Origin: Gammaproteobacteria bacterium UBA5109 | GTDB taxonomy: Bacteria > Pseudomonadota > Gammaproteobacteria > Pseudomonadales > Pseudohongiellaceae | Direction: 5' to 3' | DNA length: 64,000 bases | NCBI GenBank assembly: GCA_002414385.1 | Contig: DHZH01000006.1 | Coordinates: 124,001 to 188,000, forward strand | In this document: one piece after another, positions 26,420-36,485 of the stretch | Layout of the letters: every line of letters begins with the position of its first letter | Position numbering within the stretch: position 1 is the stretch's first letter | Made by a program: the position numbers and the translations under genes | Notes under the pieces: generated by a model | What the model was told of the DNA's origin: nothing | Seen by the model: the letters and a program-made list of their open reading frames with translations, nothing else | The model's database searches: none

Positions 26420-28780
26420 TTATCTGAACAAACTTTCCAGGGCATTATTGAAAAGTTCTTCAGCTGCGTTGTTATTATTTTCTTCGTTATTGTCAGTATT
26501 GTCCTGATTTTCTTCACTGCCGTCCTGGTTGTTTCGGTCTCCGCCCAGTACCCGGTTCAGTAAACCGCCGACTTCTTCCTGAATGACATTACCAACTGCC
26601 TGATTAAACAGGCTGTTGATATCAGGCAGGCATCTCGGTGAATTCATATTGCCAGTACAGGCGATGGGCAGGGAATAGCCGCCGATATCATATTCTTCAC
26701 TTTCGACACTTGCCGTGGCATTGTTGACCGAAGCCAGTAAATTGAAATTGAGCGTGTTGTTCTGCAGGTTGGCGAGTGTGCCATTACCGCTAATATTAAA
26801 ACCTGGTGATTCAATCAGCAGATCGTTGGTAGTGGCGATGCCGTTTTCAATACGGATAGCGGCACTGAGGTTTTCAAAACTGGTCTGTTCGCCACGGTTA
26901 ACATTGAGCAGGCGCCGGCTTTGTAACATGGTTTCCAGTTGCGCCAGAACTGCACCGACATCGACTCCGTAAAAGACACCATCATTGATGGCGATATCGG
27001 CATTGCCATTCAGGTTCCGCGTGATTGTCTGCGCTTCACTGCCACTGCCAGTCAGAGCCAGACTGATATTGCCCTGGCCGGATACATAGGAGGCGCCGAT
27101 AAAATCATTGGAAATTGCCTGCAGGTTGATGCCTTGCAGATTTGAATCCAGGCTGAAAAGTGGCGTCGCGGATCTGGCATCCAGGCTCAGGGTGCCATTA
27201 AAGCTGCCCTGGTAAAGATCAGCCCGCGCCGGATCAAGGCTGATCAGGCCGTCATTAGCCTGCATGTTCAGCACAACATTACTCAGGCTCATGCCTGAGG
27301 TCATGAATTCTGCAATGGCGATGCTGCCGTCAAGACGCAGGTCACGAAGGGTTTCCAGAGGTAATTCAGAGGGCTCGGTACTTGCCGCTTCCTGTGTCTG
27401 GTTGCTTTCCGGTGCCAGGTAGCGGTCAAGATCCAACTGGTCGATATCAAGTGCGAAAGCATAGTCATTTGCAGTAAAACTGTTGATACTGAAAGAACCG
27501 TCTATACGGGTCTGATCCAGTTGCAGGACTATCCCGCTAAGACTGGCGGTCTCCCCGCTGGCACGAAAGTCTGTCGAAAAAGCCAGCTCCTGCAGAACTG
27601 CAGAATCACGGGTCGCCGGCAGATCCACATTCAGTAATGCTGCCAGTGTCCGCGGATTAAAAGCTGACAGGTTAAGTTCGCCGCTGATTTGCGGGTCGCC
27701 AGAGAAGTCATCAATGCGCAGCTTGCCTTGTGTACTGAGCTCGAGTGCATTGAGGGTAAAGTTACTGACTTCGAGGTTTTCATCCTCAAGGTCAATTTGC
27801 GCCTGGGCCTGCAGATTGACACTGGAAGGTCTGCTCAGGGTGGCATCACTCAGCTCCAGTGAAAGTTGCAGCGGGTTCAGGTTTAGAGACTGTCCAGAGC
27901 CATCCAGATTCATGCTCAGTGAGATACTGCGTATCTGCTCTGAGAGGGCTGCCTGCCCCGCAAGTGCCAGAATGTCACTGCTGCGTTCGGTACTGAATTC
28001 AAGTGAGCCGCTGATAGTGCCATTGTCGCTGCTTAGTGATGCCAGCAACTGGCTGTCGAGAAAGTCCATTGTCAGGTTTTCCACAGCATAGCGATTATTA
28101 TCCAGATCATAGGTAACGATACTGTTAATGCTCAGGGCACTTTCTACTTCAGGCTGATTGGCACGCAGCTGTAACTGTGCGGAAATCTCCAGAGGCTCGC
28201 CGTAAATCAGTTCAGGAACAAGGATGGAAATATCACTGGCGCTGATTTGCTGTCCGGTCTGGGCATTGTTGTAGGAAAGATTGACCCCTTCAACCTGGAC
28301 TCCGCCAATAATCAGCTGATTAAAGGGCGCTCCGGGACCTGCTCCGGTATCGGGGTCAGTAATGTCAGTGTCCCCGTCATCATCGACAGTAAATCCCCAG
28401 TTGTTGTTGCCCTGGGCGTCGACTTCCAGATTGACCGAGGTGCCGCGCAGCTGCACCGTATCAATTTCATAATCACTGCTGAGCAAGGGCATGAGCCTGA
28501 TACGCAGGGCGGCAAATTCACTTTGCAGGAAAGGGCTGTCAGAAAAGCCCGGAGGATTGCTGATTTCCAGGTCTTCGACCTGGATACCCAGCCAGGGATA
28601 AAAGCTGCTTTCAATGTTGCCGTTAATGCTCAGTTCGCGTCCAGTCTGGGCCAGGAAGCGCTCACTGATCCAGTCCTTGTGATTGTTCAGGTCCAGGTTG
28701 GCAATGAAGATCACGGCAATGACAATGAGGGCGAAACTCAGGGAAATCAGGCCGGTCAGGATGTAAATCAGTTTTTTCAT
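26420..28780 (-). CDS. AsmA family protein
   Basis: This 786-residue protein has an N-terminal membrane anchor (IYILTGLISLSFALIVIAVIFIANLDL) and a long periplasmic beta-rich part. Its start, KDWISERFLAQTGRELSINGNIESSFYPWLGIQ, is the AsmA N-terminal repeat. The AsmA C-terminal domain follows (GVFYGVDVGAVLAQLETML, NLSAAIRIENGIATTNDLLI), then an Asn/Glu-rich tail. AsmA-like proteins form hydrophobic bridges that move phospholipids to the outer membrane. It is the first gene of a group with mlaA and mlaC, a suggestive functional pairing. It diverges from a PpiC-type gene. Confidence 0.93.
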   Translation of the reverse strand: MKKLIYILTGLISLSFALIVIAVIFIANLDLNNHKDWISERFLAQTGRELSINGNIESSFYPWLGIQVEDLEISNPPGFSDSPFLQSEFAALRIRLMPLLSSDYEIDTVQLRGTSVNLEVDAQGNNNWGFTVDDDGDTDITDPDTGAGPGAPFNQLIIGGVQVEGVNLSYNNAQTGQQISASDISILVPELIYGEPLEISAQLQLRANQPEVESALSINSIVTYDLDNNRYAVENLTMDFLDSQLLASLSSDNGTISGSLEFSTERSSDILALAGQAALSEQIRSISLSMNLDGSGQSLNLNPLQLSLELSDATLSRPSSVNLQAQAQIDLEDENLEVSNFTLNALELSTQGKLRIDDFSGDPQISGELNLSAFNPRTLAALLNVDLPATRDSAVLQELAFSTDFRASGETASLSGIVLQLDQTRIDGSFSINSFTANDYAFALDIDQLDLDRYLAPESNQTQEAASTEPSELPLETLRDLRLDGSIAIAEFMTSGMSLSNVVLNMQANDGLISLDPARADLYQGSFNGTLSLDARSATPLFSLDSNLQGINLQAISNDFIGASYVSGQGNISLALTGSGSEAQTITRNLNGNADIAINDGVFYGVDVGAVLAQLETMLQSRRLLNVNRGEQTSFENLSAAIRIENGIATTNDLLIESPGFNISGNGTLANLQNNTLNFNLLASVNNATASVESEEYDIGGYSLPIACTGNMNSPRCLPDINSLFNQAVGNVIQEEVGGLLNRVLGGDRNNQDGSEENQDNTDNNEENNNNAAEELFNNALESLFR

Positions 28781-28875
28781 ATAAGTATTTGGACCCGCTT
28801 CAATGCCGCTTGTTGCATTGTGATATCAAATTTAAATTCTCTATAATGCCGAAGAATCTGACTTCAAGGGTAAAC

Positions 28876-29751
28876 ATGCAAAATATATTAAAACAACCGC
28901 TACTGCATTTTCTGTTCGCAGGCTTTCTGCTCTTCGTATTCTATACCTTTACCGGGTCGCAAGAAGCGCCGCAGGCCGATGACTCGGTTATCAGTGTCAG
29001 TCGCCAGGACCTGCTGACCTTCATGCAGTACCGGGCCAATGCCTTTAATGAAGAACTCTTTGCCAGGCAACTGGACGAGATGTCCGAAGAGCAGCGACAG
29101 CTACTGATTGAGGAATACTACCGTGAGGAAGCCCTCTACCGTGAAGCGCTGAGTATGGGCATGGATGAGGGTGATTACAATATCAAGTTGCGCATGATCG
29201 AGAAGCTGCGTTTTTTGTTGCAGGATTCCGTTGCTGCAGTTGCCATCCCTGACGATGAAGAGCTGCAGGCCTATTACGCGGCAAACGAGAATGTCTACAC
29301 CCGACCTGCTTCCTATACCTTTACCCATGTTTTTATTGATGATCCTGAACACAGCGAAGCGGGCAGGGCCAGAGCAGAAACCCTGTTGAGTCAGCTACAG
29401 GAAAATGAAGTCGATTTTATGGGGGCTTCCGCTTATGGAGATACTTTCCCTTATCTGCAGAATTACGTGCGCCGTTCAAGGGATTTTATTCGCAACAATT
29501 TTAATGATGCTTTTGCTGACTGGCTGGATACACTGGAGCCTGACAACAGTGTCTGGGCCGGACCGGTCGAAACGGATTTTGGTTTTCACCTGGTGATGCT
29601 GACAGATTTGTTTCCTGCGCAGTTGCCGCCGCTGGAAGATGTGCGTAACCGGGTGACGGAAGATTATCAGATTGAGCAGCAGTTTCTTTCACGCCGGGCT
29701 GCGGAAGATAATCTTGTTGAAAATTACGAGCTGGTAGTTGAGGAAATCTGA
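28876..29751 (+). CDS. Membrane-anchored PpiC-type peptidyl-prolyl isomerase
   Basis: Start at the ATG at 28876 with AAGGG upstream; the frame from 28789 would begin in the divergent promoter. An N-terminal helix (LLHFLFAGFLLFVFYTFTG) anchors it. A SurA/PpiC-type chaperone helical part follows (LIEEYYREEALYREALSMGM), then a parvulin-like domain with ASYTFTHVFIDDPEHSE, GDTFPYLQNYVRRSRDFIRNNF and GPVETDFGFHLVMLTD. It probably helps fold an exported protein, most likely the HupE/UreJ-like product whose gene overlaps its stop (TGATG). Confidence 0.88.
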   Translation: MQNILKQPLLHFLFAGFLLFVFYTFTGSQEAPQADDSVISVSRQDLLTFMQYRANAFNEELFARQLDEMSEEQRQLLIEEYYREEALYREALSMGMDEGDYNIKLRMIEKLRFLLQDSVAAVAIPDDEELQAYYAANENVYTRPASYTFTHVFIDDPEHSEAGRARAETLLSQLQENEVDFMGASAYGDTFPYLQNYVRRSRDFIRNNFNDAFADWLDTLEPDNSVWAGPVETDFGFHLVMLTDLFPAQLPPLEDVRNRVTEDYQIEQQFLSRRAAEDNLVENYELVVEEI

Positions 29752-30743
29752 TGCGCTATTTCCTGCGTCTGCTTCTGGTCATTTCCAGTATCTGCGTTTC
29801 CCCCCTGGTGCTGGCTCATGATGCCCGCCCGGTGGTAATTAATGTCAGTGAACAGGCCCCGGAAGTTTTTTTTGCCACGATCCGCATACCACCGGTTCTG
29901 AGTAGCAACAATTTTCCCGAGCTGGTCTGGCCGGACAACTGCAGCAATAATCTCCAGGGTGGCAGCAATATCTGGTCCTGCACTGGCGGCCTGGAAGGAG
30001 AAACTTTTTCCCTGAGTTATCCGCTCAGCAATCCTTCACTGGCAAGTTATTTTACCGTGGAGTTTCTCGATGGATCGTCGCGCAACATGATGCTGACGCC
30101 CACCGAAACAAGCTGGGAAGTCGAGCCGGCGCCGACTGCACTGCAAGTCGCTGTTAATTACAGCATACTCGGTATAGAGCATATTCTGATTGGGCTGGAT
30201 CATCTGCTCTTTGTACTGGGACTGCTGGTCATTTCCGGGACCTTTAAACGCATTATTCTGACGGTAACCGGTTTTACCGTGGCGCATTCCATTACGCTGT
30301 TCATGTCTACCCTGGGTATTATCAGTCTGCCGATATCGCCGGTGGAAGCGGTTATAGCCCTGTCAATTCTGTTTCTGGCCTATGAAATTACCCGCAAAAA
30401 CATGCAGTCCTGGACTTACCAGGCACCGGTGGTTGTTTCCTTTGCCTTCGGCTTACTACACGGTCTGGGTTTCGCCAGTGTGCTTGGGGATGTCGGCCTG
30501 GTGCAGGATCAGTTCCTCCTGTCACTACTGTTTTTCAATATCGGGGTGGAACTGGGGCAGCTTGTTTTTATTGCCTTTGTCGTTTTGCTCTATCAGTTGT
30601 TCAAGGAAGTCTATCTGCGGACAAAAGCAAAAGAATTTGTACAGGGAACTTCGGCACTGAACATGGAGCTTATCGTTGCCTACTTTATCGGCATTCCTTC
30701 GGCTTACTGGGTAATTGAACGCAGCGCCGGATTCCTGTTCTAA
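29751..30743 (+). CDS. HupE/UreJ family membrane protein
   Basis: A signal peptide ends in LVLA, with mature [16 protein letters not shown] periplasmic beta domain of about 120 residues follows, then six helices with the HupE/UreJ signature [36 protein letters not shown] and [17 protein letters not shown]. The conserved His residues ([21 protein letters not shown]) fit transition-metal passage, and relatives transport nickel or cobalt. The large extracytoplasmic domain sets this subfamily apart from short HupE; its cargo is unknown. It is translationally coupled to the isomerase gene upstream. Confidence 0.9.
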   Translation: MRYFLRLLLVISSICVSPLVLAHDARPVVINVSEQAPEVFFATIRIPPVLSSNNFPELVWPDNCSNNLQGGSNIWSCTGGLEGETFSLSYPLSNPSLASYFTVEFLDGSSRNMMLTPTETSWEVEPAPTALQVAVNYSILGIEHILIGLDHLLFVLGLLVISGTFKRIILTVTGFTVAHSITLFMSTLGIISLPISPVEAVIALSILFLAYEITRKNMQSWTYQAPVVVSFAFGLLHGLGFASVLGDVGLVQDQFLLSLLFFNIGVELGQLVFIAFVVLLYQLFKEVYLRTKAKEFVQGTSALNMELIVAYFIGIPSAYWVIERSAGFLF

Positions 30744-30756
30744 ACAGATTAACTAC

Positions 30757-31761
30757 ATGCCCGAATTAAAAAACTTTTCCTTGCTGGATCTGGCGCCGAT
30801 TACTGAAGGCAGTGATGCCCGACAGGCACTGCTTAATTCCCTGGATCTGGCCCGGGCTGCCGAACAGGCAGGCTACAAACGGTTCTGGATGGCGGAGCAC
30901 CATAATATGAGTGGGATAGCCAGTGCCGCTACCGCAGTGGCCCTGGGTCATGTTGCTGCAGGAACCTCATCGATAAGAATCGGCGCGGCAGGCGTCATGT
31001 TACCCAATCATTCCCCGCTGGTGATTGCCGAACAGTACGGTACGCTGGCCTCCCTTTATCCAGAGCGGGTAGATCTGGGACTTGGCAGGGCGCCGGGGAC
31101 GGATGCCAAAACACTGCGGGCTTTGCGACGGCATGCACAAACGGCAGCAGATAATTTCCCGGAAGACGTCATGGAATTAATGGCTTTTTTTGAAGACGGT
31201 AATGCAATGGGGGTGCAGGCAGTTCCGGGCAGGGGACTGCGAGTGCCGATCTGGATTCTTGGGTCCAGTCTGTTTGGTGCACAGCTGGCAGCAGTCCTCG
31301 GGCTACCCTATATTTTCGCTGCGCATTTTGCCCCGGATTTACTCGATCAGGCCCTGCAGGTTTATCGCGATAAATTTCGCCCGTCTGCTTATCACAGCGA
31401 ACCTTATGCTGCAGTGGCAGTCAATGTATTTGCTGCCGATTCCGATGCCGAAGGTGAAGCATTATTACAGGACATGCAGCTTCATTTTGCCGCCCTGCGG
31501 CGCGGCAATCCGGGAACCTTCAAGGCTCCCGGCTTTACCCTTGATCCGCCTCTCAGTGAGATTGAAGCCATGGAAACACGCAACACCCTGCGTGAATCGG
31601 CTGTCGGGACAAAAGCCAGTGTTGAGGCCTGGTTTGAAGATTTTTTACAGCGAACGCGGGCGGATGAACTGGTTTTAAGTTGCATGACCTACGAACATCC
31701 GGCCCGGCTCAAGTCATTGCGTATCGCTGCTGAAGCGCTACGGAATTTTAAAGCTGACTAG
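30757..31761 (+). CDS. LLM-class flavin-dependent oxidoreductase (MsnO8-like)
   Basis: A bacterial-luciferase-like TIM barrel of 334 residues: [60 protein letters not shown] and [20 protein letters not shown]. The MAEHHN segment and the GLGRAPG loop define the MsnO8-type group. It uses reduced FMN to oxygenate an unidentified substrate. It begins 14 bases after the HupE gene; the frame from 30715 lies within that gene. No flavin reductase gene is adjacent. Confidence 0.93.
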   Translation: MPELKNFSLLDLAPITEGSDARQALLNSLDLARAAEQAGYKRFWMAEHHNMSGIASAATAVALGHVAAGTSSIRIGAAGVMLPNHSPLVIAEQYGTLASLYPERVDLGLGRAPGTDAKTLRALRRHAQTAADNFPEDVMELMAFFEDGNAMGVQAVPGRGLRVPIWILGSSLFGAQLAAVLGLPYIFAAHFAPDLLDQALQVYRDKFRPSAYHSEPYAAVAVNVFAADSDAEGEALLQDMQLHFAALRRGNPGTFKAPGFTLDPPLSEIEAMETRNTLRESAVGTKASVEAWFEDFLQRTRADELVLSCMTYEHPARLKSLRIAAEALRNFKAD

Positions 31762-31770
31762 AAAAAGCGG

Positions 31771-32262
31771 CTAAAGGATCCGGTAAATGTCATAGACTAC
31801 ATTGCCGTCAACGAAAGCCCCTTTGCCGACTGCTACAATATGATTCATCCAGTCATACTCACCTGAAGCAGTATTGAATGAAATGGCCACAGTCCAGTAG
31901 CCATCAGCAGGATTTTCTGTCATCTGCAGGATGCCGGTATAAGTCATATAGATAATGTCACCGTCGCTGGTTTCCAGGGCAATACGTACATCCAGATTGT
32001 TATGGCCGTCAGACATGGTCATCCAGTCCGCACCACCGGGCAATACCTCACCCTGGATACCGGGTCCGGAAAATGAGCCGCCGGAAATCGGGCCAATCAT
32101 GGTTTCACCGGCATTCATCTGCTGGCCGAGTTCCAGCGTCAGATCCATCATGAACTCGGATTCGAGTCCGCGATTCTGGGCATAGACTGTCTGTCCAGCC
32201 AGCAGGGTGAGCATTACAGCGATTAGTTTCAGGGAACCTGAGAGTTTTGCATATGCGTTCAT
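31771..32262 (-). CDS. Exported DUF3237 protein
   Basis: A signal peptide (LIAVMLTLLAGQTVYAQ) precedes a single DUF3237 domain: LTLELGQQMNAGETMIGPIS, GGSFSGPGIQGEVLPGGADWM, DVRIALETSDGDIIYMTYTG. The start at 32262 has GAGGT upstream. DUF3237 proteins are small beta-barrels of unknown function, often near genes for breakdown of aromatic or steroid-like compounds. A second member occurs at 58319. No catalytic residues can be pointed out. Confidence 0.88.
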   Translation of the reverse strand: MNAYAKLSGSLKLIAVMLTLLAGQTVYAQNRGLESEFMMDLTLELGQQMNAGETMIGPISGGSFSGPGIQGEVLPGGADWMTMSDGHNNLDVRIALETSDGDIIYMTYTGILQMTENPADGYWTVAISFNTASGEYDWMNHIVAVGKGAFVDGNVVYDIYRIL

Positions 32263-32397
32263 AGTGACCTCTTTTATATGATAGAAAAGATTCTGGAAGG
32301 TGGAAGATTTAAACATATAAAATCTGTTTGAGCTAATGATGGCTATAGCTGAATTTAAATAGAGTTTTAATTTTGTTTATTACTTTCAAAAACTGCA

Positions 32398-33240
32398 TTA
32401 AGAAAATAGTGCTTTTTTATGGTGCTCAATATGCTCACCAATAAAGCTGGCAATAAAGAAGTAGGAATGATCGTAGCCTTTTTGCATGCGCAGGGTCAGC
32501 GGGTGATTGTTTTCCCTGCAGGCCTCTTGCAGTAACTCCGGTTTGAGTTGTTCCTGCAGGAAATTATCCGCATCTCCCTGATCGACCAGGATCGGTAGTT
32601 TTTCTTTTACTGATTTGATCAGCTCACAGGCGTCATAATCACGCCAGGTACTTTTATCTTCGCCCAGATAGCCGCTCAGGGCTTTGTGTCCCCAGGGGCA
32701 GTTAAGCGGAGAACAGATCGGAGAAAAGGCGGAAACTGCTTTGTACTTGCCAGGGTTTTTCAGGGCGATGGTCAGAGCGCCGTGTCCGCCCATTGAGTGT
32801 CCCATGATTGAAGATTTCTCAGTTAGCAGGGGCAGTTCACTTTCAGCCAGAACTGTTGGCAATTCATTTACGATATAGGAGTACATGCGGTAATTGTCTG
32901 ACCATGGTTGTTCAGTGGCATCGACGTAAAAACCTGCACCGAGACCAAAGTCATAGGCGCCATCCGGATCGTCCGGGATGTTTTCACCGCGCGGACTGGT
33001 GTCCGGGCAAATGATGGCAACCCCGGCTTCTGCAGCATAGCGCTGTGCCCCGGCTTTCTGTACAAAGTTATCATCGGTACAGGTCAGTCCGGATAGCCAG
33101 TAAATAAGCGGGACAGCTTTGCTTTGCGCCTGTGGCGGCAGATAAACGGAAAAGTTCATCTCACATTTCAGTTCATCGGATTGGTGGGAAAACTTCAGTT
33201 GTTTGCCACCAAAGCATAGATTGTTACTGACAGGCTGCAT
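32398..33240 (-). CDS. fghA: S-formylglutathione hydrolase
   Basis: This is an esterase-D family enzyme of 280 residues: LIYWLSGLTCTDDNFVQKAG, ICPDTSPRGENIPDDPDGAYDFGLGAGFY, the nucleophile Ser in MGHSMGGHGALTIALK, catalytic Asp near DQGDADNFL and His in GYDHSYFFIASFI. It hydrolyses S-formylglutathione to formate and glutathione, the second step of formaldehyde detoxification. Its start overlaps the stop of the dehydrogenase gene by one base, so the two steps are co-expressed. Confidence 0.96.
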   Translation of the reverse strand: MQPVSNNLCFGGKQLKFSHQSDELKCEMNFSVYLPPQAQSKAVPLIYWLSGLTCTDDNFVQKAGAQRYAAEAGVAIICPDTSPRGENIPDDPDGAYDFGLGAGFYVDATEQPWSDNYRMYSYIVNELPTVLAESELPLLTEKSSIMGHSMGGHGALTIALKNPGKYKAVSAFSPICSPLNCPWGHKALSGYLGEDKSTWRDYDACELIKSVKEKLPILVDQGDADNFLQEQLKPELLQEACRENNHPLTLRMQKGYDHSYFFIASFIGEHIEHHKKALFS

Positions 33241-34343
33241 TAATAAATCACCACGGAGCGGATGCTTTCACCGGCATGCATCAGGTCAAAGGCCTTGTTG
33301 ATATCTTTCAGTGGCATTGTGTGGGTAATCAGGTCATCAATGTTGATACGATTTTCCATATACCAGTCAACAATTTTCGGCACATCGGTTCGACCTCTTG
33401 CGCCACCGAAGGCAGTGCCATGCCAGGAGCGACCGGTGACCAACTGGAAGGGGCGGGTGGAAATTTCCTTGCCGGCGCCGGCCACACCGATAATATAGGA
33501 TTCACCCCAGCCTTTGTGGGTACATTCCAGAGCCTGGCGCATGACATCAACATTACCGATGCATTCAAAGCTGTAATCAACGCCACCGGTCATCTGCACG
33601 ATATGGTCGGTGACATTCTCGACATCTTTGGGATTGATGAAATCGGTCATGCCGAATTTCCTGCCCAGTGCTTCACGTTTTGGATTCAAATCAACACCGA
33701 TGATGCGGCTGGCACCGGCCAGTTTCAGTCCCTGAAGCACATTCAGGCCGATCCCGCCCAGACCAAAGACAGCTGCTGTTGAACCGAATTCCACTTTGGC
33801 CTGAAAAATAACTGCACCGACTCCGGTGGTAACTCCGCAGCCGATATAACAGGCCTTGTCATAGGGCGCATCATCGCGGATTTTGGCAACGGAAATTTCC
33901 GGCAGGACGGTATAGTTTGAGAAAGTCGAACAACCCATGTAATGCAGAATGGGCTTGCCATCCAGCGAAAAGCGGCTGGTGCCGTCGGGCATTACCCCCT
34001 GACCCTGAGTGGCCCGCACCGCCTGGCACAGGTTGGTTTTCGGATGCAGGCAGAATTCACATTCCCGGCATTCGGCGGTGTAAAGCGGGATTACGGTATC
34101 ACCGGCTTTGACCGATTTGACGCCGGCCCCAACCTCAACCACAACACCACAGCCTTCATGACCGAGAATGGCAGGGAAGGCGCCCTCGGGGTCGGCACCG
34201 CTGAGGGTAAATTCATCGGTGTGACAGATGCCGGTGGCCTTGAGTTCGACCAACACCTCGCCGGCTTTCGGACCTTCGAGATCAACTTCACAGATTTCCA
34301 GGGGTTTACCGGCTTCAAAAGCAACTGCTGCCTGCGTTTTCAT
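33240..34343 (-). CDS. frmA: S-(hydroxymethyl)glutathione dehydrogenase / class III alcohol dehydrogenase
   Basis: A zinc-dependent alcohol dehydrogenase of 367 residues: catalytic Zn ligands in [13 protein letters not shown] and [10 protein letters not shown], the structural Zn lobe [17 protein letters not shown], and the NAD fold with [20 protein letters not shown]. It oxidises the spontaneous adduct of formaldehyde and glutathione to S-formylglutathione with NAD+. It is the first gene of a two-gene operon with fghA. No FrmR-type regulator is adjacent; a repeat-rich region follows upstream. Confidence 0.97.
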   Translation of the reverse strand: MKTQAAVAFEAGKPLEICEVDLEGPKAGEVLVELKATGICHTDEFTLSGADPEGAFPAILGHEGCGVVVEVGAGVKSVKAGDTVIPLYTAECRECEFCLHPKTNLCQAVRATQGQGVMPDGTSRFSLDGKPILHYMGCSTFSNYTVLPEISVAKIRDDAPYDKACYIGCGVTTGVGAVIFQAKVEFGSTAAVFGLGGIGLNVLQGLKLAGASRIIGVDLNPKREALGRKFGMTDFINPKDVENVTDHIVQMTGGVDYSFECIGNVDVMRQALECTHKGWGESYIIGVAGAGKEISTRPFQLVTGRSWHGTAFGGARGRTDVPKIVDWYMENRINIDDLITHTMPLKDINKAFDLMHAGESIRSVVIY

Positions 34344-34389
34344 TATTTACTCCTGATGATTCTTTCACGCTGTTATTAAACCTACGGGC

Positions 34390-34513
34390 AGTGTCTCGGT
34401 TTGGAAACGATCTGATGTTGTTCGTGGCTAAAGCCACTCCTACAAGACGCTCTTGGGTGTAGGAGGGACTTTAGTCCCGAATAAACTGCTGGCATATTTC
34501 AAACTGAGACACT
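34390..34513. repeat. REPIN-like element: two inverted REP units inside an outer inverted repeat
   Basis: Two REP-type units face each other: the complement of TGTAGGAGTGGCTTTAGCCA at 34444-34421, and TGTAGGAGGGACTTTAGTCC starting at 34458. Each carries a small internal hairpin (TGGCTTTAGCCA, GGGACTTTAGTCCC). They are enclosed by AGTGTCTC-containing arms at 34390-34407 and 34497-34513. This is the architecture of REPIN elements spread by RAYT transposases in Pseudomonas and relatives. No RAYT gene is in the window. It occupies the gap before the mgtC gene. Confidence 0.8.
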
Positions 34514-34642
34514 ACCAACCTGCGGACTATTCTGACAGCCCGACAAAGCGCGAACAAATAAAAAGATTGCATAAAGTGCAAAACAGTCATATATAGCGTT
34601 TTTAATTACCAGTGTCCTGAAAAAACGGGGCAGGGAACGGCC

Positions 34643-35161
34643 TTGAATTACAGCGATTTTTTCAATATTTCCCCCTATCAGTGGCACTCCATTATTACCG
34701 CTATTATTTGTGGTGGAGTGATCGGCTTTGAACGTCAGGTTCGTGGTAAGCCGGTGGGGATCCGTACAGCTTCGCTGATTACACTGGGAACCTACCTGTT
34801 TATGACAACCTCAGCGACTATGGGGCTGGAAAATACAGATCCTTCCCGGGTTCTTGGACAAATCATCACTGGCATCGGTTTTCTTGGAGCAGGCGTTATG
34901 CTCGCTCGTGATGGTGCGGTCGTGGGGGTAACATCGGCCGCGACCATCTGGGTACTGGCCGCCATCGGTGCGATGATCGGCACCAATAATCTCGTTGCCG
35001 GGGTAAAAGTTTCCATTCTGGTGGTTGGGATCCTGTATGGAGTAGACCTGCTGGAAAAACATATCAAGATGCTTTCACGTGGTGTGCACGCCAGTATCAG
35101 GAATCTGCATCGCAAGGACTTGCCCTTCAGGGAGGAGGTACAGAATGAGCGCAAGGATTAA
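34643..35161 (+). CDS. MgtC/SapB family membrane protein
   Basis: The 172-residue protein contains the MgtC N-terminal domain: AIICGGVIGFERQVRGKPVGIRT, GQIITGIGFLGAGVMLARDG, TSAATIWVLAAIGAMIGTN, and about five helices. It lacks the C-terminal ACT-like domain of Salmonella MgtC and so belongs to the short form. Members affect magnesium homeostasis and membrane potential. The start is a TTG at 34643 preceded by GGGAACG; no ATG is available upstream of the first helix. The next gene begins inside its 3' end. Confidence 0.88.
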   Translation: MNYSDFFNISPYQWHSIITAIICGGVIGFERQVRGKPVGIRTASLITLGTYLFMTTSATMGLENTDPSRVLGQIITGIGFLGAGVMLARDGAVVGVTSAATIWVLAAIGAMIGTNNLVAGVKVSILVVGILYGVDLLEKHIKMLSRGVHASIRNLHRKDLPFREEVQNERKD

Positions 35162-35807
35162 GCGCGCGGATGATAGCGGAGCCGATGAGTGGCTGTTCGC
35201 CGGAATCGGGGAAGAAATTTACAGCAAAGGCTATAGCATTCAGCACAATGCAGTACCGGTGGACCTGTGTGAATCGCTTTTCATGCATTTACAACAGATG
35301 GATGACGAGCAGTTCGTCAATGCGGGTATCGGACGGCAGCGAGATTACAGTGTTAACGGCTTCGTTCGCCGGGATGAGATCTGCTGGATTAATGGCAACT
35401 CAGATTGTGGTGCGGCCTGGCTGGACTGGTGTCAGCAACTTCAGGCATACCTGAATCGTAAGTTGTTTCTCGGTCTGTTCAGTTTTGAAAGTCATTTTGC
35501 GCATTATGCTCCCGGTGCTTTTTACAAGACGCACTATGACAGCTTTCGTGGTGAATCCAACCGGCGATTGTCACTGGTGCTGTACCTGAATCCGGGTTGG
35601 CTTCCGGACGACGGGGGTGAGCTGCTTATCTACCTTGATGAAGATCGGAATTCGGTAAGAGTCACGCCGGGCTTTGGCACGCTGGTCACATTTCTCAGTG
35701 AGCAGTTTCCGCATGAGGTGCTGCCGGCGAAACGTGATCGTTATTCCATTGCCGGCTGGTACCGGGTTAACAGCAGTACGGAAGACAAAGTTGATCCGGC
35801 AAGCTGA
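35145..35807 (+). CDS. 2-oxoglutarate/Fe(II)-dependent oxygenase (prolyl-4-hydroxylase-like)
   Basis: A soluble protein of 220 residues from the ATG at 35145 (GGAGG upstream), overlapping mgtC by 17 bases. The metal triad is visible as YKTHYDSFRGE (HxD) and EQFPHEVLP (distal His), with Arg in DRYSIAGWYR binding 2-oxoglutarate. The frame NRRLSLVLYLNPGWLPDDGGELLIY is typical of the P4Hc family. It hydroxylates an unknown protein or small-molecule target. The longer frame to 35079 lies in mgtC and is rejected. Confidence 0.9.
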   Translation: MSARIKRADDSGADEWLFAGIGEEIYSKGYSIQHNAVPVDLCESLFMHLQQMDDEQFVNAGIGRQRDYSVNGFVRRDEICWINGNSDCGAAWLDWCQQLQAYLNRKLFLGLFSFESHFAHYAPGAFYKTHYDSFRGESNRRLSLVLYLNPGWLPDDGGELLIYLDEDRNSVRVTPGFGTLVTFLSEQFPHEVLPAKRDRYSIAGWYRVNSSTEDKVDPAS

Positions 35808-35819
35808 TGTTTCAGAAGT

Positions 35820-36485
35820 TTACTGGATATTTTTAAATTCGTTATCCAGTTTGTATTTGCTGGAAGTGACATAGGCTTCCATACGCGCCAGCCTTTCATG
35901 CAGCGAAGAGAATTTGCGGGCACAGCTTTTGAACGTGGAGCGTGACGAGTTGCCGGTTTCGCCCAGGGTTTCCCTGAACTTTGAATATTCCGCTGTCTTG
36001 CCGGTGATCGTCGGCTTTGGTTTATCGTTTAAAATAAAATAGGCAATAAAGTAGGCCAGCGGCACAAAAGAGCCGGGAATCAGTGAGGTAATCACAATTA
36101 CTATTCGCACGACGGTAGCATCGACTTCCAGATAGTCTGCCAATCCCGCACAGACGCCAAGAAGCTTTCGGTCTCTGGAATTTCTATACAGTTTCTTGCG
36201 GTAATCGACATTACGGAAATGCTCGACACTTTTGGCAATTCTGCCTTTGCTTTTATTTTTCAGGGTTTCGAAGTTTTTTTCGTTCCATGATTCATCTGCT
36301 TCGTCCATGAAAAACCAGGCGAGGAAATAAGCAGGGATCATAAACCAGCCGGCAAAAATCACACTGGCCAGATATGCCAGGCGTACCATCCAGATTTCGA
36401 TGCCGACAAAGTCAGCAAAGCCTGCACAGACGCCGAGAAACTTTCCTTCCCGGTCATTGATACAAAGCTTACTGTTCTTTCGCAT
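35820..36485 (-). CDS. pspC: PspC-domain protein with two PspC repeats
   Basis: Two PspC domains are visible: GKFLGVCAGFADFVGIEIWMVR with following helices (about residues 10-65) and RKLLGVCAGLADYLEVDATVVR with helices (about 105-160). E. coli PspC is 119 residues with one copy, whereas this has 221. The C-terminal tail contains a predicted coil. PspC sits in the inner membrane and relieves PspA inhibition of PspF under envelope stress. The start at 36485 has GGAGAG upstream and overlaps pspB by 17 bases. Confidence 0.9.
   Translation of the reverse strand: MRKNSKLCINDREGKFLGVCAGFADFVGIEIWMVRLAYLASVIFAGWFMIPAYFLAWFFMDEADESWNEKNFETLKNKSKGRIAKSVEHFRNVDYRKKLYRNSRDRKLLGVCAGLADYLEVDATVVRIVIVITSLIPGSFVPLAYFIAYFILNDKPKPTITGKTAEYSKFRETLGETGNSSRSTFKSCARKFSSLHERLARMEAYVTSSKYKLDNEFKNIQ

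Noticed and set aside
33276..33782. 168-codon frame antisense to frmA
   Set aside because: The opposite strand encodes complete class III alcohol dehydrogenase; no independent signal.
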